The notes below the pieces were generated by a model, which saw only the letters and a list, made by a program, of their open reading frames with translations, did not search any database and was not told where the DNA came from. From assembly GCA_002284615.2 (NCBI GenBank), contig MU070245.1, positions 75,557-86,361 on the forward strand: a DNA stretch of 10,805 bases, given 5' to 3'. Below are positions 1 to 6,636 of the stretch, one piece after another. Within the stretch, counting starts at the first letter, position 1; the number at the start of each line of letters is the position of its first letter. The DNA is from Dunaliella salina (Eukaryota; Chlorophyta; Chlorophyceae; Chlamydomonadales; Dunaliellaceae). The position numbers were made by a program, and so were the translations under genes.

Positions 1-1
1 A

Positions 2-838
2 CAATGCCCCCTCTGTGGGGAACTCGACAGTGCCCTCCACATCTTATCAGGATGCAGAAATTCAACCATGTCTGGTATGGTAACTGAGCGACACAATATT
101 GCCAGTAGAATCCTCCTAAAAGCTATCAGCAAAGGCCCTCTTGGGGCAGGTATTGCCTCCATGGACACTGGCAGTGCAGACCGTCTTGCCCTGCAAGACC
201 TACAGATCCCAGAACATGCTACTAATAGGACCCTCCCTAAATATATTTTCCCACGCCGCTTCCCTAATAAGGATAGGCTCACTTCCAGCCGGCCTGATGC
301 TCTGCTAGTTGTTCCTCTGAAAAGAGCGCAAAGGTCAAATCCTCGTTATGAATTGAGAAGTGCAGGGGGGCACAGGGGGAACAGCTGTGCCTGCAGGGAA
401 GGCTCAGCGCCAGCCACAGCCACTCCACCCACATTCAAGGCTCGCGACCCCAGTCAGCTCCACCCGTATCAGAGGCACATCCACCTTGTAGAAGTCAAAT
501 ACTGTGAGGACACCCGGCCCAACAGCCAGCTTGAAGCCTCCAAGCTGCAGCACCGCGACCTTTGTCGTCATCTCTCTGGGGCCTCAGCTCAAGTCACCCT
601 CCATACTATCCTGTTAGGCGTGGGAGGAGTCATCTACACCCCGCACACATTAGGGCCTCTTAAGGAGCTTGGTCTTGACACTTTCAAGGCCACCAAGCTT
701 GCTCGGAAGCTTCATGCTCATTCTGTCCTGTATGCTTACAAACTTGTTAGCACCAGACGCGCTCTTGAGAAAAGCTTTTTCAACTTTCAACAAGGTCAGG
801 CTCGGGCTACTGCTAGTAACCCTCCTGATCCCCACTGA
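2..838 (+). CDS. C-terminal part of a non-LTR retrotransposon protein: CCHC finger plus restriction-like endonuclease (partial)
   Basis: The frame is open from the left window edge; the first in-window ATG (68) lies behind the zinc finger and is not the true start. The finger CPLC...H...C at 5-55 has spacing C-x2-C-x7-H-x4-C, the arrangement seen in non-LTR elements that use a restriction-like endonuclease. Counting from the ATG at 68, RPD is at residues 75-77 and EVK at 142-144, the expected D and E-x-K of a PD-(D/E)xK nuclease that nicks target DNA for target-primed reverse transcription. The 64 residues between them are expanded and low-complexity (Gly/Ala/Ser/Pro-rich) compared with 29 in copy 6. 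A TLHTILLGVGG-type strand/turn segment and a helical, basic tail follow, ending PPDPH. The reverse transcriptase is not in the window. The nuclease assignment is by motif, not by a database search. Confidence 0.75.
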   Translation, partial: QCPLCGELDSALHILSGCRNSTMSGMVTERHNIASRILLKAISKGPLGAGIASMDTGSADRLALQDLQIPEHATNRTLPKYIFPRRFPNKDRLTSSRPDALLVVPLKRAQRSNPRYELRSAGGHRGNSCACREGSAPATATPPTFKARDPSQLHPYQRHIHLVEVKYCEDTRPNSQLEASKLQHRDLCRHLSGASAQVTLHTILLGVGGVIYTPHTLGPLKELGLDTFKATKLARKLHAHSVLYAYKLVSTRRALEKSFFNFQQGQARATASNPPDPH

Positions 839-912
839 CTTCTTTCTTTTGCTTTCTCTTGGTGAAGCGGATACACGGTGCCTCGGCCCTAGGTATCCCC
901 TTTTCCTTAATT

Positions 913-961
913 GATGTAGGGAGTGTGTTCACTGCCTGCGTAGTTTTTCTTTTCTTTCTTT
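913..961 (+). other. 3'-terminal stem-loop and pyrimidine tail of copy 1
   Basis: Arms 913-925 (GATGTAGGGAGTG) and 930-943 pair around a TGTT loop: eleven pairs including two G-T wobbles, with one internal G-G mismatch at the fifth pair from the loop. A run of T and C follows to about 961. The same arrangement recurs in copies 4, 5 and 7 with changed but still pairing bases. The likely role is the 3' RNA structure recognised by the element's reverse transcriptase (inference). Confidence 0.7.
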
Positions 962-962
962 T

Positions 963-1363
963 CCCTTCATCACTTTAGAACGTGCGCAGGCTCAACATTC
1001 CCACATCACAAACAGACTCAAAACACGCAGCTTAAGGAACCCAAACAGGGATAACAAAGTGCTTTGCACATCATCTTAATTGGTGTGGGTGGCACGATTT
1101 ACAATATTGTGTATATTAATGATTATACAATTATACCCCTTATAAATCTGGGCCTGACCAAACAAAAAACTGAATTGCTAGCATCCCAGCTTAGGAGCCA
1201 TGACATCCAAAAATTATCCACCATCATTAACACTAGACATGCACTTTGCTTTCAGGGGGCATCTGGGAGGGGGTTTGCTGGGCGCGGGGAGGCAGCTCAG
1301 GATGGAAGAAGGAGAGTCCGAGCCCTCAGGGGCATGGCAAGCAATCCTCCGGATCCCCATTAG
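963..1363 (+). pseudogene. Remnant of the retrotransposon endonuclease ORF, C-terminal third, frameshifted
   Basis: Reading from 963 gives PFITLERAQAQHSH and onward, matching the helix that follows ELK in copies 3 and 6. Near 1060 the frame changes by a one-base loss. Reading resumes at 1064 with LHIILIGVGGTIYN, the equivalent of TLHTILLGVGG in copy 1. The RPD and ELK catalytic residues lie upstream of the truncation and are absent. Before the stop at 1361-1363 there is a GC-rich, Gly/Arg-rich linker of about 30 residues, then PPDPH. It cannot make an active nuclease. Confidence 0.7.
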
Positions 1364-1459
1364 TTTTGTCTCTTGCTCTCTCCTAGGCTAGTTTTGTCTA
1401 GTTTAGGTAGAGGGCCCCCTGGTGAGGCCTCTAACTTTTGTTAGGGGTTCTTCCCTTAA

Positions 1460-1503
1460 TGCATGCGGCCTTTGGCTTGCGCAGACTTTCTTTTTTTTCT
1501 TTT
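1460..1503 (+). other. 3'-terminal stem-loop and pyrimidine tail of copy 2
   Basis: Arms 1460-1470 (TGCATGCGGCC) and 1474-1483 (GGCTTGCGCA) close a TTT loop, with small bulges. A tail of T and C runs to about 1503. The leader CTTAATGCA and the trailing GCAGACTTT match copy 6 while the stem bases differ, as expected for a conserved structure. Confidence 0.6.
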
Positions 1504-1504
1504 C

Positions 1505-1950
1505 TGCGGGATTTAAGTCTGGTTACACTGCGGGAATGATAAACTGCCGCACGCACCAGTGTGATGAAGGGGCTGTTGTTGGGACAGAATTTTAATTCAA
1601 CAAGGCGGATGTCCCTGGCACGATCAGGGATATGAGAGGGATCAAGGTGGACTGGTCAGCCTGGGATAGAGCGCACAAAGATAGCATCTGGGTGGCTTTG
1701 GTGGCAGGCTGAGGAGCCAGTACCATTAGGGAACACCCAATCAGGAATGCCTCGTGTTATGTTTCCAGGGACTTGCATGCCCTGTTCCTGGAGTCTCTCA
1801 TTACTGCAGCCATCCATACCAATAAGGGATGAGCCATACCAGCCTTTACTGAGGGCATTTATACAGAGATTAAGGCCTGCATGTTGTCTGTCGGTGCTAA
1901 GATTGAGAGTGAGTCCATCCACTTCAGACCCAAAGGAAGAGCAGCACAGT
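1505..1950 (-). pseudogene. Retrotransposon copy 3: zinc finger to endonuclease remnant, broken
   Basis: Read on the minus strand from 1950, a damaged finger (FGSEVDG-like) is followed by an INALSKG segment matching KAISKG of copy 1. Then come IPDWVF, HPDAIF (the RPD position, with Arg changed to His), an in-frame TGA at 1656-1658, and after it DIRLVELKFC with the E-x-K intact. It continues with PFITL and stops at 1505, where the tail of copy 2 joins it. The first finger cysteines are disrupted by an indel. There is no 3' UTR, so the rest of this copy was displaced or deleted when copy 2 arrived. It is non-functional. Confidence 0.7.
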
Positions 1951-2236
1951 AGTCTATTCCAGCATGTGGCCTCCACCTGGGACACCCATGACACTGCTGT
2001 CAAGAGGCCCTGTCCAGCAAACTCGAGACCCACCCCTTAAGCTCAGAGATTCAGCCAAGCAATTCCTGCAGGCAGGTACATCTATGTATCTGTTTTCTTT
2101 CCTTAGCCTCAGAGAAAGCTATTCAACAACTCAGGCACCACCAAAAAGGCTGTTTTTCATGTAGCTATGCCTCTTCAATTTTTCTGTATCCTGGAACTTT
2201 TGAAAAACATCCTGGGATACCATTTCCTCTGTTGGC
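1951..2236. other. Spacer between copies 3 and 4, no gene seen
   Basis: I see no coding sequence with family resemblance. The stretch 1951-2040 may be a very decayed upstream extension of copy 3, but I cannot align it with confidence. The rest is unassigned. Confidence 0.4.
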
Positions 2237-2264
2237 AAAGAAAAGGAAAAGGAAAAGGAAAAAA

Positions 2265-2294
2265 CACGCAGACAGAGAAAACTCTGCCTTCACC
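2265..2294 (-). other. 3'-terminal stem-loop of copy 4
   Basis: On the minus strand, GGTGAAGGCAGAG (2294-2282) pairs with CTCTGTCTGCGTG (2277-2265) around TTTT. Unlike copies 1, 5 and 7, the fifth pair from the loop is a proper C-G. A TTTTCC-repeat tail follows to 2237. Confidence 0.6.
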
Positions 2295-2363
2295 AATAAA
2301 GGGAAGGGAGAGACATTGATTCGCAGAGCCATGAGACTGCCCCACCAGAAGAGAAGATGGAAA

Positions 2364-2620
2364 GTAATGTGGATCTGGCGGGGTCCTGGCAGCACGTAGC
2401 TCCTGTGCACCATGGCTATGAAGATTGCCTGTGGTCTCAATGTCATGCCTGGTTGAGGTAAGTTGGTACGCAAGATGTACAGAATGGGAATGGAGCATTT
2501 GTGCAAACGTGGTGGACCTTTGCGGGTCAATCCCTACTTTTCTGACGTGGCCAGTGTTTTGGGCAGTGTAGATAGTTCCAAGAAATTCGTATGCAGAGTG
2601 ATCTCTGCACCTTGAATTTG
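2364..2620 (-). pseudogene. C-terminal retrotransposon ORF remnant of copy 4, frameshifted, stop codon lost
   Basis: The translation begins EITLHT, then shifts frame with loss of a few residues near 2590 and continues GTIYTAQNTG. It then follows LHSHSV and TSTRHDIE, which align with LHAHSV and VSTRRALE of copy 1, and ends PPDPH. The codon at 2364-2366, where the other copies have TAG or TGA, reads TAC, so the frame runs on into the 3' UTR. No catalytic residues are present. It is a dead fragment. Confidence 0.7.
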
Positions 2621-2745
2621 CTGGCTCAGAGGTCCACCCCACACCCCCTCGGTTCCTCGGATGTTGCATTTACAGAGCGAACTCATCAACTTGCCAGGCA
2701 TAAAAGGAAGAAGAAGAAGGGAAGATAGGGGAAAGGCAGTAGGTG

Positions 2746-2776
2746 TGCCTCAGGCTTTAAAATAAAGCCTGAGGCA
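2746..2776. repeat. Perfect 14-bp inverted repeat with 3-base loop
   Basis: TGCCTCAGGCTTTA (2746-2759) and its exact reverse complement (2763-2776) flank AAA. On the minus strand it is followed by a pyrimidine-rich run (2742-2697), the same layout as the ends of the LINE copies, though the stem sequence is unrelated. Confidence 0.9.
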
Positions 2777-2879
2777 AGCTGAAACGAGTTTCTGGAAATA
2801 CAAAAAAGATGGAGACATAACACTAGGAAACAGGAAAATACACAGGCCACACATCTCACTTCCTGCAACCTCCAAGAAC

Positions 2880-2908
2880 CTGAGTTCTTTTGCAAGCAAA
2901 GAACTCAG
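2880..2908. repeat. 11-bp perfect hairpin, 7-base loop
   Basis: CTGAGTTCTTT (2880-2890) pairs with AAAGAACTCAG (2898-2908) around TGCAAGC. It lies about 100 bp from the 2746-2776 inverted repeat. The role is unknown. Confidence 0.85.
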
Positions 2909-3098
2909 TGATTCCCTGGCCCAGCAAAGCCACCAGTTGACCCCATGTCTTAGCTATTAGTGCTTTCTGTATTGCTAATCAACATTAACAATATATTTGT
3001 AAAGTTCGAAAAAGGAAATTCGAGAAATCCCAATTTTTTACCAGAGGGGGGCGACGGAGGCCTGAAAAGAGGGTACTTTTCAAATGTCCCTAGAATAT

Positions 3099-3188
3099 GC
3101 ACACCCCAACTGGCACTTTTTAAGACTACTACCCAGATGAAGCTATCCGAAGCACCTAAGCTTAAAAAGTTAGCCAGTTGGGGTGCAC
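3099..3188. repeat. Foldback (MITE-like) element of about 90 bp
   Basis: The left arm 3099-3124 (GCACACCCCAACTGGC, then ACTTTTTAAG) matches the reverse complement of 3161-3188 except for one substitution and a two-base indel, over about 26 bp. The centre is 36 bp and non-coding. It could be a small non-autonomous inverted-repeat element. I see no clear target duplication. Confidence 0.65.
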
Positions 3189-3690
3189 CTGCCTGATGGG
3201 CCGCAGCGTAAACCTAAATTTCCACCATCAAAACTCCGTACCTGACCACCCACTGCACCAAATAAGGTGATCTTTTGTGATTCGGTGTCCCTGCATCAAA
3301 TAAATATCATTGGGAAAATGGGGGTAAAAAGACCCAGTAGTTGGTCTGATACAAAAATCCAGCCATTTCCCTTGGAGAAAATCTTGCTTAAGGGGTGCCA
3401 AAAAGGTTAAAACTTGACCCCCTTCTTGCCTATTTTTGAATATGCGGGATGTTAGCATTAAGAGGAAAATATTATTGGGGGTGAAAAATGGCCCCAGGGT
3501 GGAGATGTGGGCCGTTTTTTGGGTGATCTGAAGCCAGAGGAGCGATCTGGGGACTTCTGATTTTCATGAATTTTTGGGGGACATGATAATTAATAGAATT
3601 ATAATGGTTGGCATGGTTAGACTTGAGGAAAAAAGTTAGGAAGGAACATACCTAGTGATTTTGGCCTGTTGACCCCCTCTGAATTTTTTC

Positions 3691-3840
3691 CACAGAAAAG
3701 AAAAGAAATGAAAAGCTGCGTAGGTAGAGAAGCTCTCCCTACATCAATTAAGGAAGAGGAGACACATTGGCTCAAAAAAGAGCCGTGTGCCCCCTCTACC
3801 ACAAGGCATGGAAATAGAATGCTAATGTGGATCTGGAGGG
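3691..3840 (-). mobile_element. LINE-type retrotransposon, copy 5: 3' end only
   Basis: On the minus strand the fragment starts at the last five codons (PPDPH at 3839-3825), then a TAG stop (3824-3822) and a 3' UTR with a GGCTC/GAGCC hairpin (about 3785-3768). The terminal stem-loop is at 3745-3716: GATGTAGGGAGAG (3745-3733), CTT loop, CTCTACCTACGCAG (3729-3716). A T/C-rich tail runs to about 3691. The lead-in CCTTAATTGATGTAGGGAG is identical to that of copy 1. This is an extreme 5' truncation, about 150 bp long. Confidence 0.7.
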
Positions 3841-4061
3841 TTAATAAAAGCACCTGGCTAGAATCTGGCTGTGAGAAATATTATTATTTTCGGTTGCGCC
3901 ACATCCCCCCTTTTTCCATGTTGAGCACCCCAACTCAAACACCAATTTTCCCACAATTCTTTTTATTAAGATGTATGTTTGTCATGCTAGAACATAACTG
4001 CATAAAAAGTCTTGGGAGAGGTGAGGCCAGGGAGGCCCAGAAATTTTTGGGATGCTCCAAA
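3841..4061. other. Unassigned AT-rich stretch before copy 6
   Basis: The plus-strand frame is open here and could be a decayed upstream part of copy 6, but I find no residues that anchor it to the family. Confidence 0.3.
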
Positions 4062-4205
4062 ACAGCCCCTGTGACACCCTCTGTATACAATCCAAAAATT
4101 AGTAATGCTTTCTGGCACATGAAATCTGTGACTTTCAAAGACCAAACCAATGTCCTCAAGTATCGAACGGACACCCTTTACAATGGCAAACATGCCAGAC
4201 GCTTC
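4062..4205 (+). pseudogene. Retrotransposon protein segment upstream of the finger (copy 6, left part)
   Basis: The frame reads AFWHMKSVTF, then VLKYRTDTLYNGKHARRF, ending about 4205. In elements of this type I expect such a basic segment to lead straight into the CPLC finger. Here HARRF is instead followed by unrelated sequence with a stop at 4245-4247. Adding the residues RGNSLCPLC from 4748 onward would restore the expected spacing, though in a different frame, which suggests the intervening ~540 bp is an insertion. The assignment rests on pattern resemblance only. Confidence 0.45.
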
Positions 4206-4250
4206 AGTGGCTACCCTGGGCCTTCGAAAGGCAAATGTGTTGGTTAAATA

Positions 4251-4747
4251 TCTCCAAATCGCTTCCATTTCCTCCACAGGGCTTTTTATGGGGCCAAGCT
4301 TGCTGGCCTACACGAAAATATGACACCAGCTCCTGGCAGCTTTGCTACTGAGCTGCAAGGGCTCCCTTCCCGCAACTCCATGCTTGGAGGAAAGTGCTCT
4401 AGTATGAAGATCAAAGACTCTTTTTCACGAGCCCTTTCAACTCTCATTCGTATTGCCCTCCAAAAATGGGCTTTAGTAGCCCAAGAAAAAATGGCCTCCC
4501 CACTAGACCACAACCCACAATACCAAAATTATTGGAGTGCGGACTCCCAAGACACTCTTTTTGGTGCCATGCATAATGCCTTCTCATCCAAATTCTCAGG
4601 CTTCTCAGTCTGCCATCCCATTTATGACGAGGGAATCATGACCCAGCTTTGCAACATGCCATTTACTCTGCCATTCTCAACACAGAGGCCACTGCTACAT
4701 TTATGTTCCTTCCGACTTGGAATAAGGACATAATTTCCAAACCCTTT
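4251..4747 (+). pseudogene. PCIF1-like N6-adenine methyltransferase fragment, frameshifted
   Basis: The piece reads ASPL at 4494-4505, then DTLFG, then FSGFSVCHPIYDEGIM (HPIY at 4614-4625). After a one-base loss near 4646 it continues LQHAIYSAIL and TATFMFLPTW to about 4720. The order ASPL, D-x-x-FG, SG-x-F, a four-residue x-P-x-aromatic motif, E-x-x-M, and a hydrophobic strand ending in P-x-W matches the catalytic core of PCIF1-type (cap m6Am) methyltransferases. There the four-residue motif is NPPF; here it is HPIY, so the catalytic Asn is not conserved. The N-terminal side (from about 4251) has no recognised domain, and the C-terminal part of the fold is cut off at the finger. This is read from residues alone, without a profile search. 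Confidence 0.55.
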
Positions 4748-5548
4748 AGGGGGAATTCTCTTTGCCCTCTTTGTGGTACACCTGACAGCACCTCCCATAC
4801 CCTACTCAGATGCACTCGCCCACAGATAAACAGGATGATCATCAATTGCCACCATCAAGCACTCAGCATCTGTGGTGAAGCAATAAGCAAAGGAGACTTT
4901 GGATCTTACATTGTCTCTATAGATGCATGTAAAACAGAGAGGTTATGCACCCTGGATATGGAAATTCCAAATACTGTCCATCGACATATTCCACATTGGC
5001 TGTTTCCATCCAGACAACCACCACACACACAGCTCAGTCGCCCTGATGGCATGATAGTTTTACCCCTTGAAGGCAGAGAATCCACACATCATCCGCAGGA
5101 TATGAATCCCAGAGACAGAGATATCCACCTCATTGAGCTCAAATTTTGTTCTGACACCAAACCCGAACAAACTCTCCACACTGCGCAAAACCAGCACAAA
5201 CACACCATTGAAAGCTTACGCACAAGATCTCTTCAGGGCACACACCGCAATAACAGAGTCACACTACATACCATACTAATTGGAGTTGCAGGAACTATCT
5301 TCAATCCCTACACTATTGATCCCCTCTACAAACTTGGCCTAACCAAAGACAAAGCTCACAAAACTGCCAAAGAACTCCACTATCACGCTGCAAAGTCCCT
5401 GACAAAAATTTACAACACCAAAAATGCCATCCAATTCAGGACCATAAGCAATGAGCGTTTGGGGGAGGGGGCTACAGGGAGGGCTGCGTACAGGAGAGCA
5501 AGGCGCGCAGCTGGACGGATGGCCGACGATCCGCCGGACCCTCATTAG
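4649..5548 (+). CDS. Zinc finger plus restriction-like endonuclease of a non-LTR retrotransposon (copy 6)
   Basis: The frame is open for 299 codons without a convincing start; residues 1 to about 33 belong to the methyltransferase-like piece. Numbering from 4649, the finger has Cys39, Cys42, His50 and Cys55 (C-x2-C-x7-H-x4-C). RPD is at 131-133 and E-L-K at 163-165, the PD-(D/E)xK nuclease residues, 29 residues apart. TLHTILIGVAGTIFN and a helical segment (LHYHAAKSL) follow, then a Gly/Ala/Arg-rich basic linker encoded by markedly GC-rich DNA (5455-5525), then PPDPH and TAG. The finger-to-stop part has no lesion, so it was either recently active or inserted recently. The likely role is target-site cleavage and RNA or DNA binding during target-primed reverse transcription. 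Confidence 0.7.
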   Translation: MQHAIYSAILNTEATATFMFLPTWNKDIISKPFRGNSLCPLCGTPDSTSHTLLRCTRPQINRMIINCHHQALSICGEAISKGDFGSYIVSIDACKTERLCTLDMEIPNTVHRHIPHWLFPSRQPPHTQLSRPDGMIVLPLEGRESTHHPQDMNPRDRDIHLIELKFCSDTKPEQTLHTAQNQHKHTIESLRTRSLQGTHRNNRVTLHTILIGVAGTIFNPYTIDPLYKLGLTKDKAHKTAKELHYHAAKSLTKIYNTKNAIQFRTISNERLGEGATGRAAYRRARRAAGRMADDPPDPH

Positions 5549-5588
5549 CTGGGCTGCTCATAGCTAGCCTTCTTTGGTGGGGCTCACT

Positions 5589-5606
5589 GTTAGTGCCAGC
5601 GCTAAC
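5589..5606 (+). other. Inner 3' UTR hairpin of copy 6
   Basis: GTTAGTGC (5589-5596) and GCGCTAAC (5599-5606) are inverted with one G-T wobble, about 40 bases after the stop. Copies 1 and 5 also have an inverted pair between the stop and the terminal stem-loop. Confidence 0.55.
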
Positions 5607-5624
5607 TGTTGGGTCTTTCCTCAA

Positions 5625-5660
5625 TGCACGCTGGTAAGTACCAGCGTAGACTTTACTTTA
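5625..5660 (+). other. 3'-terminal stem-loop and tail of copy 6
   Basis: ACGCTGGT (5628-5635) pairs perfectly with ACCAGCGT (5640-5647) around AAGT. A T/C-rich stretch with scattered A follows. The flanks (CAATGCA before, AGACTTT after) match copy 2. Confidence 0.65.
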
Positions 5661-5785
5661 CTTGTATAGGGTGGTATGACACGAATAGAGACTTGCTCAG
5701 AAATGTGCAGGTCATATTAGGCCCAACGTTCTGCGCTGCCTTCATTCAATGGCACAAGATACGATCCATCGGAGTCTTTTCTTTT

Positions 5786-5835
5786 GATGTAGGGAGAGTT
5801 TCTCTGCCTACATCTTTCTTTTCTTTTTTTCTTCT
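5786..5835 (+). mobile_element. Copy 7: isolated terminal stem-loop and pyrimidine tail
   Basis: GATGTAGGGAGAG (5786-5798), a TTT loop and CTCTGCCTACATC (5802-5814) give 12 of 13 pairs, with the same internal G-G mismatch as copy 1. A long T/C run follows to about 5835. No PPDPH codons or 3' UTR resemblance is seen just upstream (5661-5785), so this is either an extreme truncation or the end of another element family sharing the same 3' structure. Confidence 0.65.
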
Positions 5836-6636
5836 CTACCAATGTCGCAACCATCCTGCCAGCAATGTTGTATAAATTATCATGTTACGAATGACAGGGC
5901 ATTGACATCTTGACAGAAAGTGGAGAGTACAGTCCAAGTGATGGCATCCTGGAAGAGGGCAAACGAGGCTAGTGGATCTTCAGAAGCGGACTGCATGCTT
6001 TGATAGTGAAGGGTGCCTGTGCAAGATTGGAAGGTTGTGCTTTTCGTTCAAGCCTGGCAGTCATGCGTTTTGACGGATGACTTCAAGAATCAGAAGGTCT
6101 TCATGCAAAACCTGCACAACATTTAAGTTGAGATACAGGGCATGTTCCAAAACGCATTGCTAAGCGAGAGCATTACATTAGGTAGCGAAATCTGGTTTAT
6201 TGCTGAACACATGGATTTTTCAGAACACCGAGCAGCCAAACTATGTGGCTGAAGCCCATATTCCCTAATGTATTGTAATATGATGTAGCAGACTCTGATA
6301 AGAAGTGTGGTAACCTGCATTGCAGTCTGCATAGCCAAGCCTGTGTTTGCGTGCAAAAGGTTTTCCGTAGGTCTGGGTTGTACTCCGGACAAGGAGTAGA
6401 AGGGCGGGGTAAAGATGGCTCAGGTCCTGCCTTTTCCTAAGGCAGCCGAGCAGCACTGTAGAAGTGGCTTCCACGCGCCACTGTCCAGCACTTATCAGGC
6501 TGTTATCACTGAGGGAAGCTTGATACTGGCAACCTTATTGGAGCACTCATTCCCTGCTTTTCCAGCATGAGATTTGACCTTATAGGAAAAAATGTGACCT
6601 TCGGAGGCTCGGGCAAGCTTTGAAATCGTCCTCATG

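Larger units (their letters stand above)
1..962 (+). mobile_element. LINE-type retrotransposon, copy 1 (5' part outside window)
   Basis: The fragment has a zinc finger and restriction-like endonuclease ORF (stop at 836-838), a short 3' UTR, then a stem-loop and a pyrimidine tail ending near 962. It enters the window already inside the ORF, so the reverse transcriptase part, if present, is to the left. Its tail abuts copy 2 directly at 963, with copy 2 starting mid-ORF in the same orientation. No frameshift or stop is visible, which makes it the best preserved ORF end of the seven copies. The 3' UTR also has a GGATAC/GTATCC inverted pair around 866-898. Confidence 0.75.
963..1503 (+). mobile_element. 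LINE-type retrotransposon, copy 2, 5'-truncated
   Basis: The copy begins inside the endonuclease ORF immediately after the tail of copy 1 and ends with a stem-loop and T/C tail at about 1503. The next base pairs belong to copy 3 on the opposite strand. Copy 2 is closer to copies 3 and 6 than to copy 1: its first bases, CCCTTCATCAC, are identical to the matching stretch of copy 3, and its 3' stem-loop lead-in (AATGCA) is shared with copy 6. The order suggests nested insertions into older copies. Confidence 0.75.
2237..2620 (-). mobile_element. LINE-type retrotransposon, copy 4, strongly 5'-truncated
   Basis: On the minus strand this runs from within the TLHT segment (about 2620) through the PPDPH codons (2367-2381) and a 3' UTR of about 70 bases, to a stem-loop at 2265-2294 and a purine/pyrimidine tract at 2237-2264 that is T/C-rich on the element strand (repeated TTTTCC). 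The order matches copy 1. It probably inserted independently of copy 3, which lies downstream in the same orientation. Confidence 0.7.
2621..3690. other. Gene-free interval between retrotransposon copies
   Basis: No open frame here resembles a protein I recognise, and the frames are short and AT-biased. The interval holds the three foldback repeats listed separately (2746-2776, 2880-2908, 3099-3188). The remainder has nothing I can name. Confidence 0.5.
4062..5660 (+). mobile_element. LINE-type retrotransposon, copy 6, chimeric
   Basis: The parts in order are: a segment that normally precedes the zinc finger (4062-4205); a methyltransferase-like piece (about 4206-4747); the zinc finger and endonuclease to the stop at 5546-5548; a 3' UTR with a hairpin at 5589-5606; a terminal hairpin at 5628-5647; and a short T/C-rich tail. 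It is the longest copy in the window. No reverse transcriptase catalytic motif is visible. Confidence 0.65.

Noticed and set aside
913..961. Stem-loop followed by T run as a bacterial intrinsic terminator
   Set aside because: Introns and LINE copies show a eukaryote, and the tail is mixed T/C; the retrotransposon 3' end explains it better.
963..1950. Twin-priming inversion as the origin of the opposite-facing copies 2 and 3
   Set aside because: Twin priming places the inverted part upstream of the sense part; here it lies after the 3' tail, and the two copies overlap in element coordinates.
1747..2164. Plus-strand open frames opposite copy 3
   Set aside because: They are antisense shadows of the minus-strand retrotransposon remnant.
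6123..6474. Minus-strand open stretches downstream of the TMEM97-like gene
   Set aside because: No protein-like pattern, and they overlap each other in different frames.
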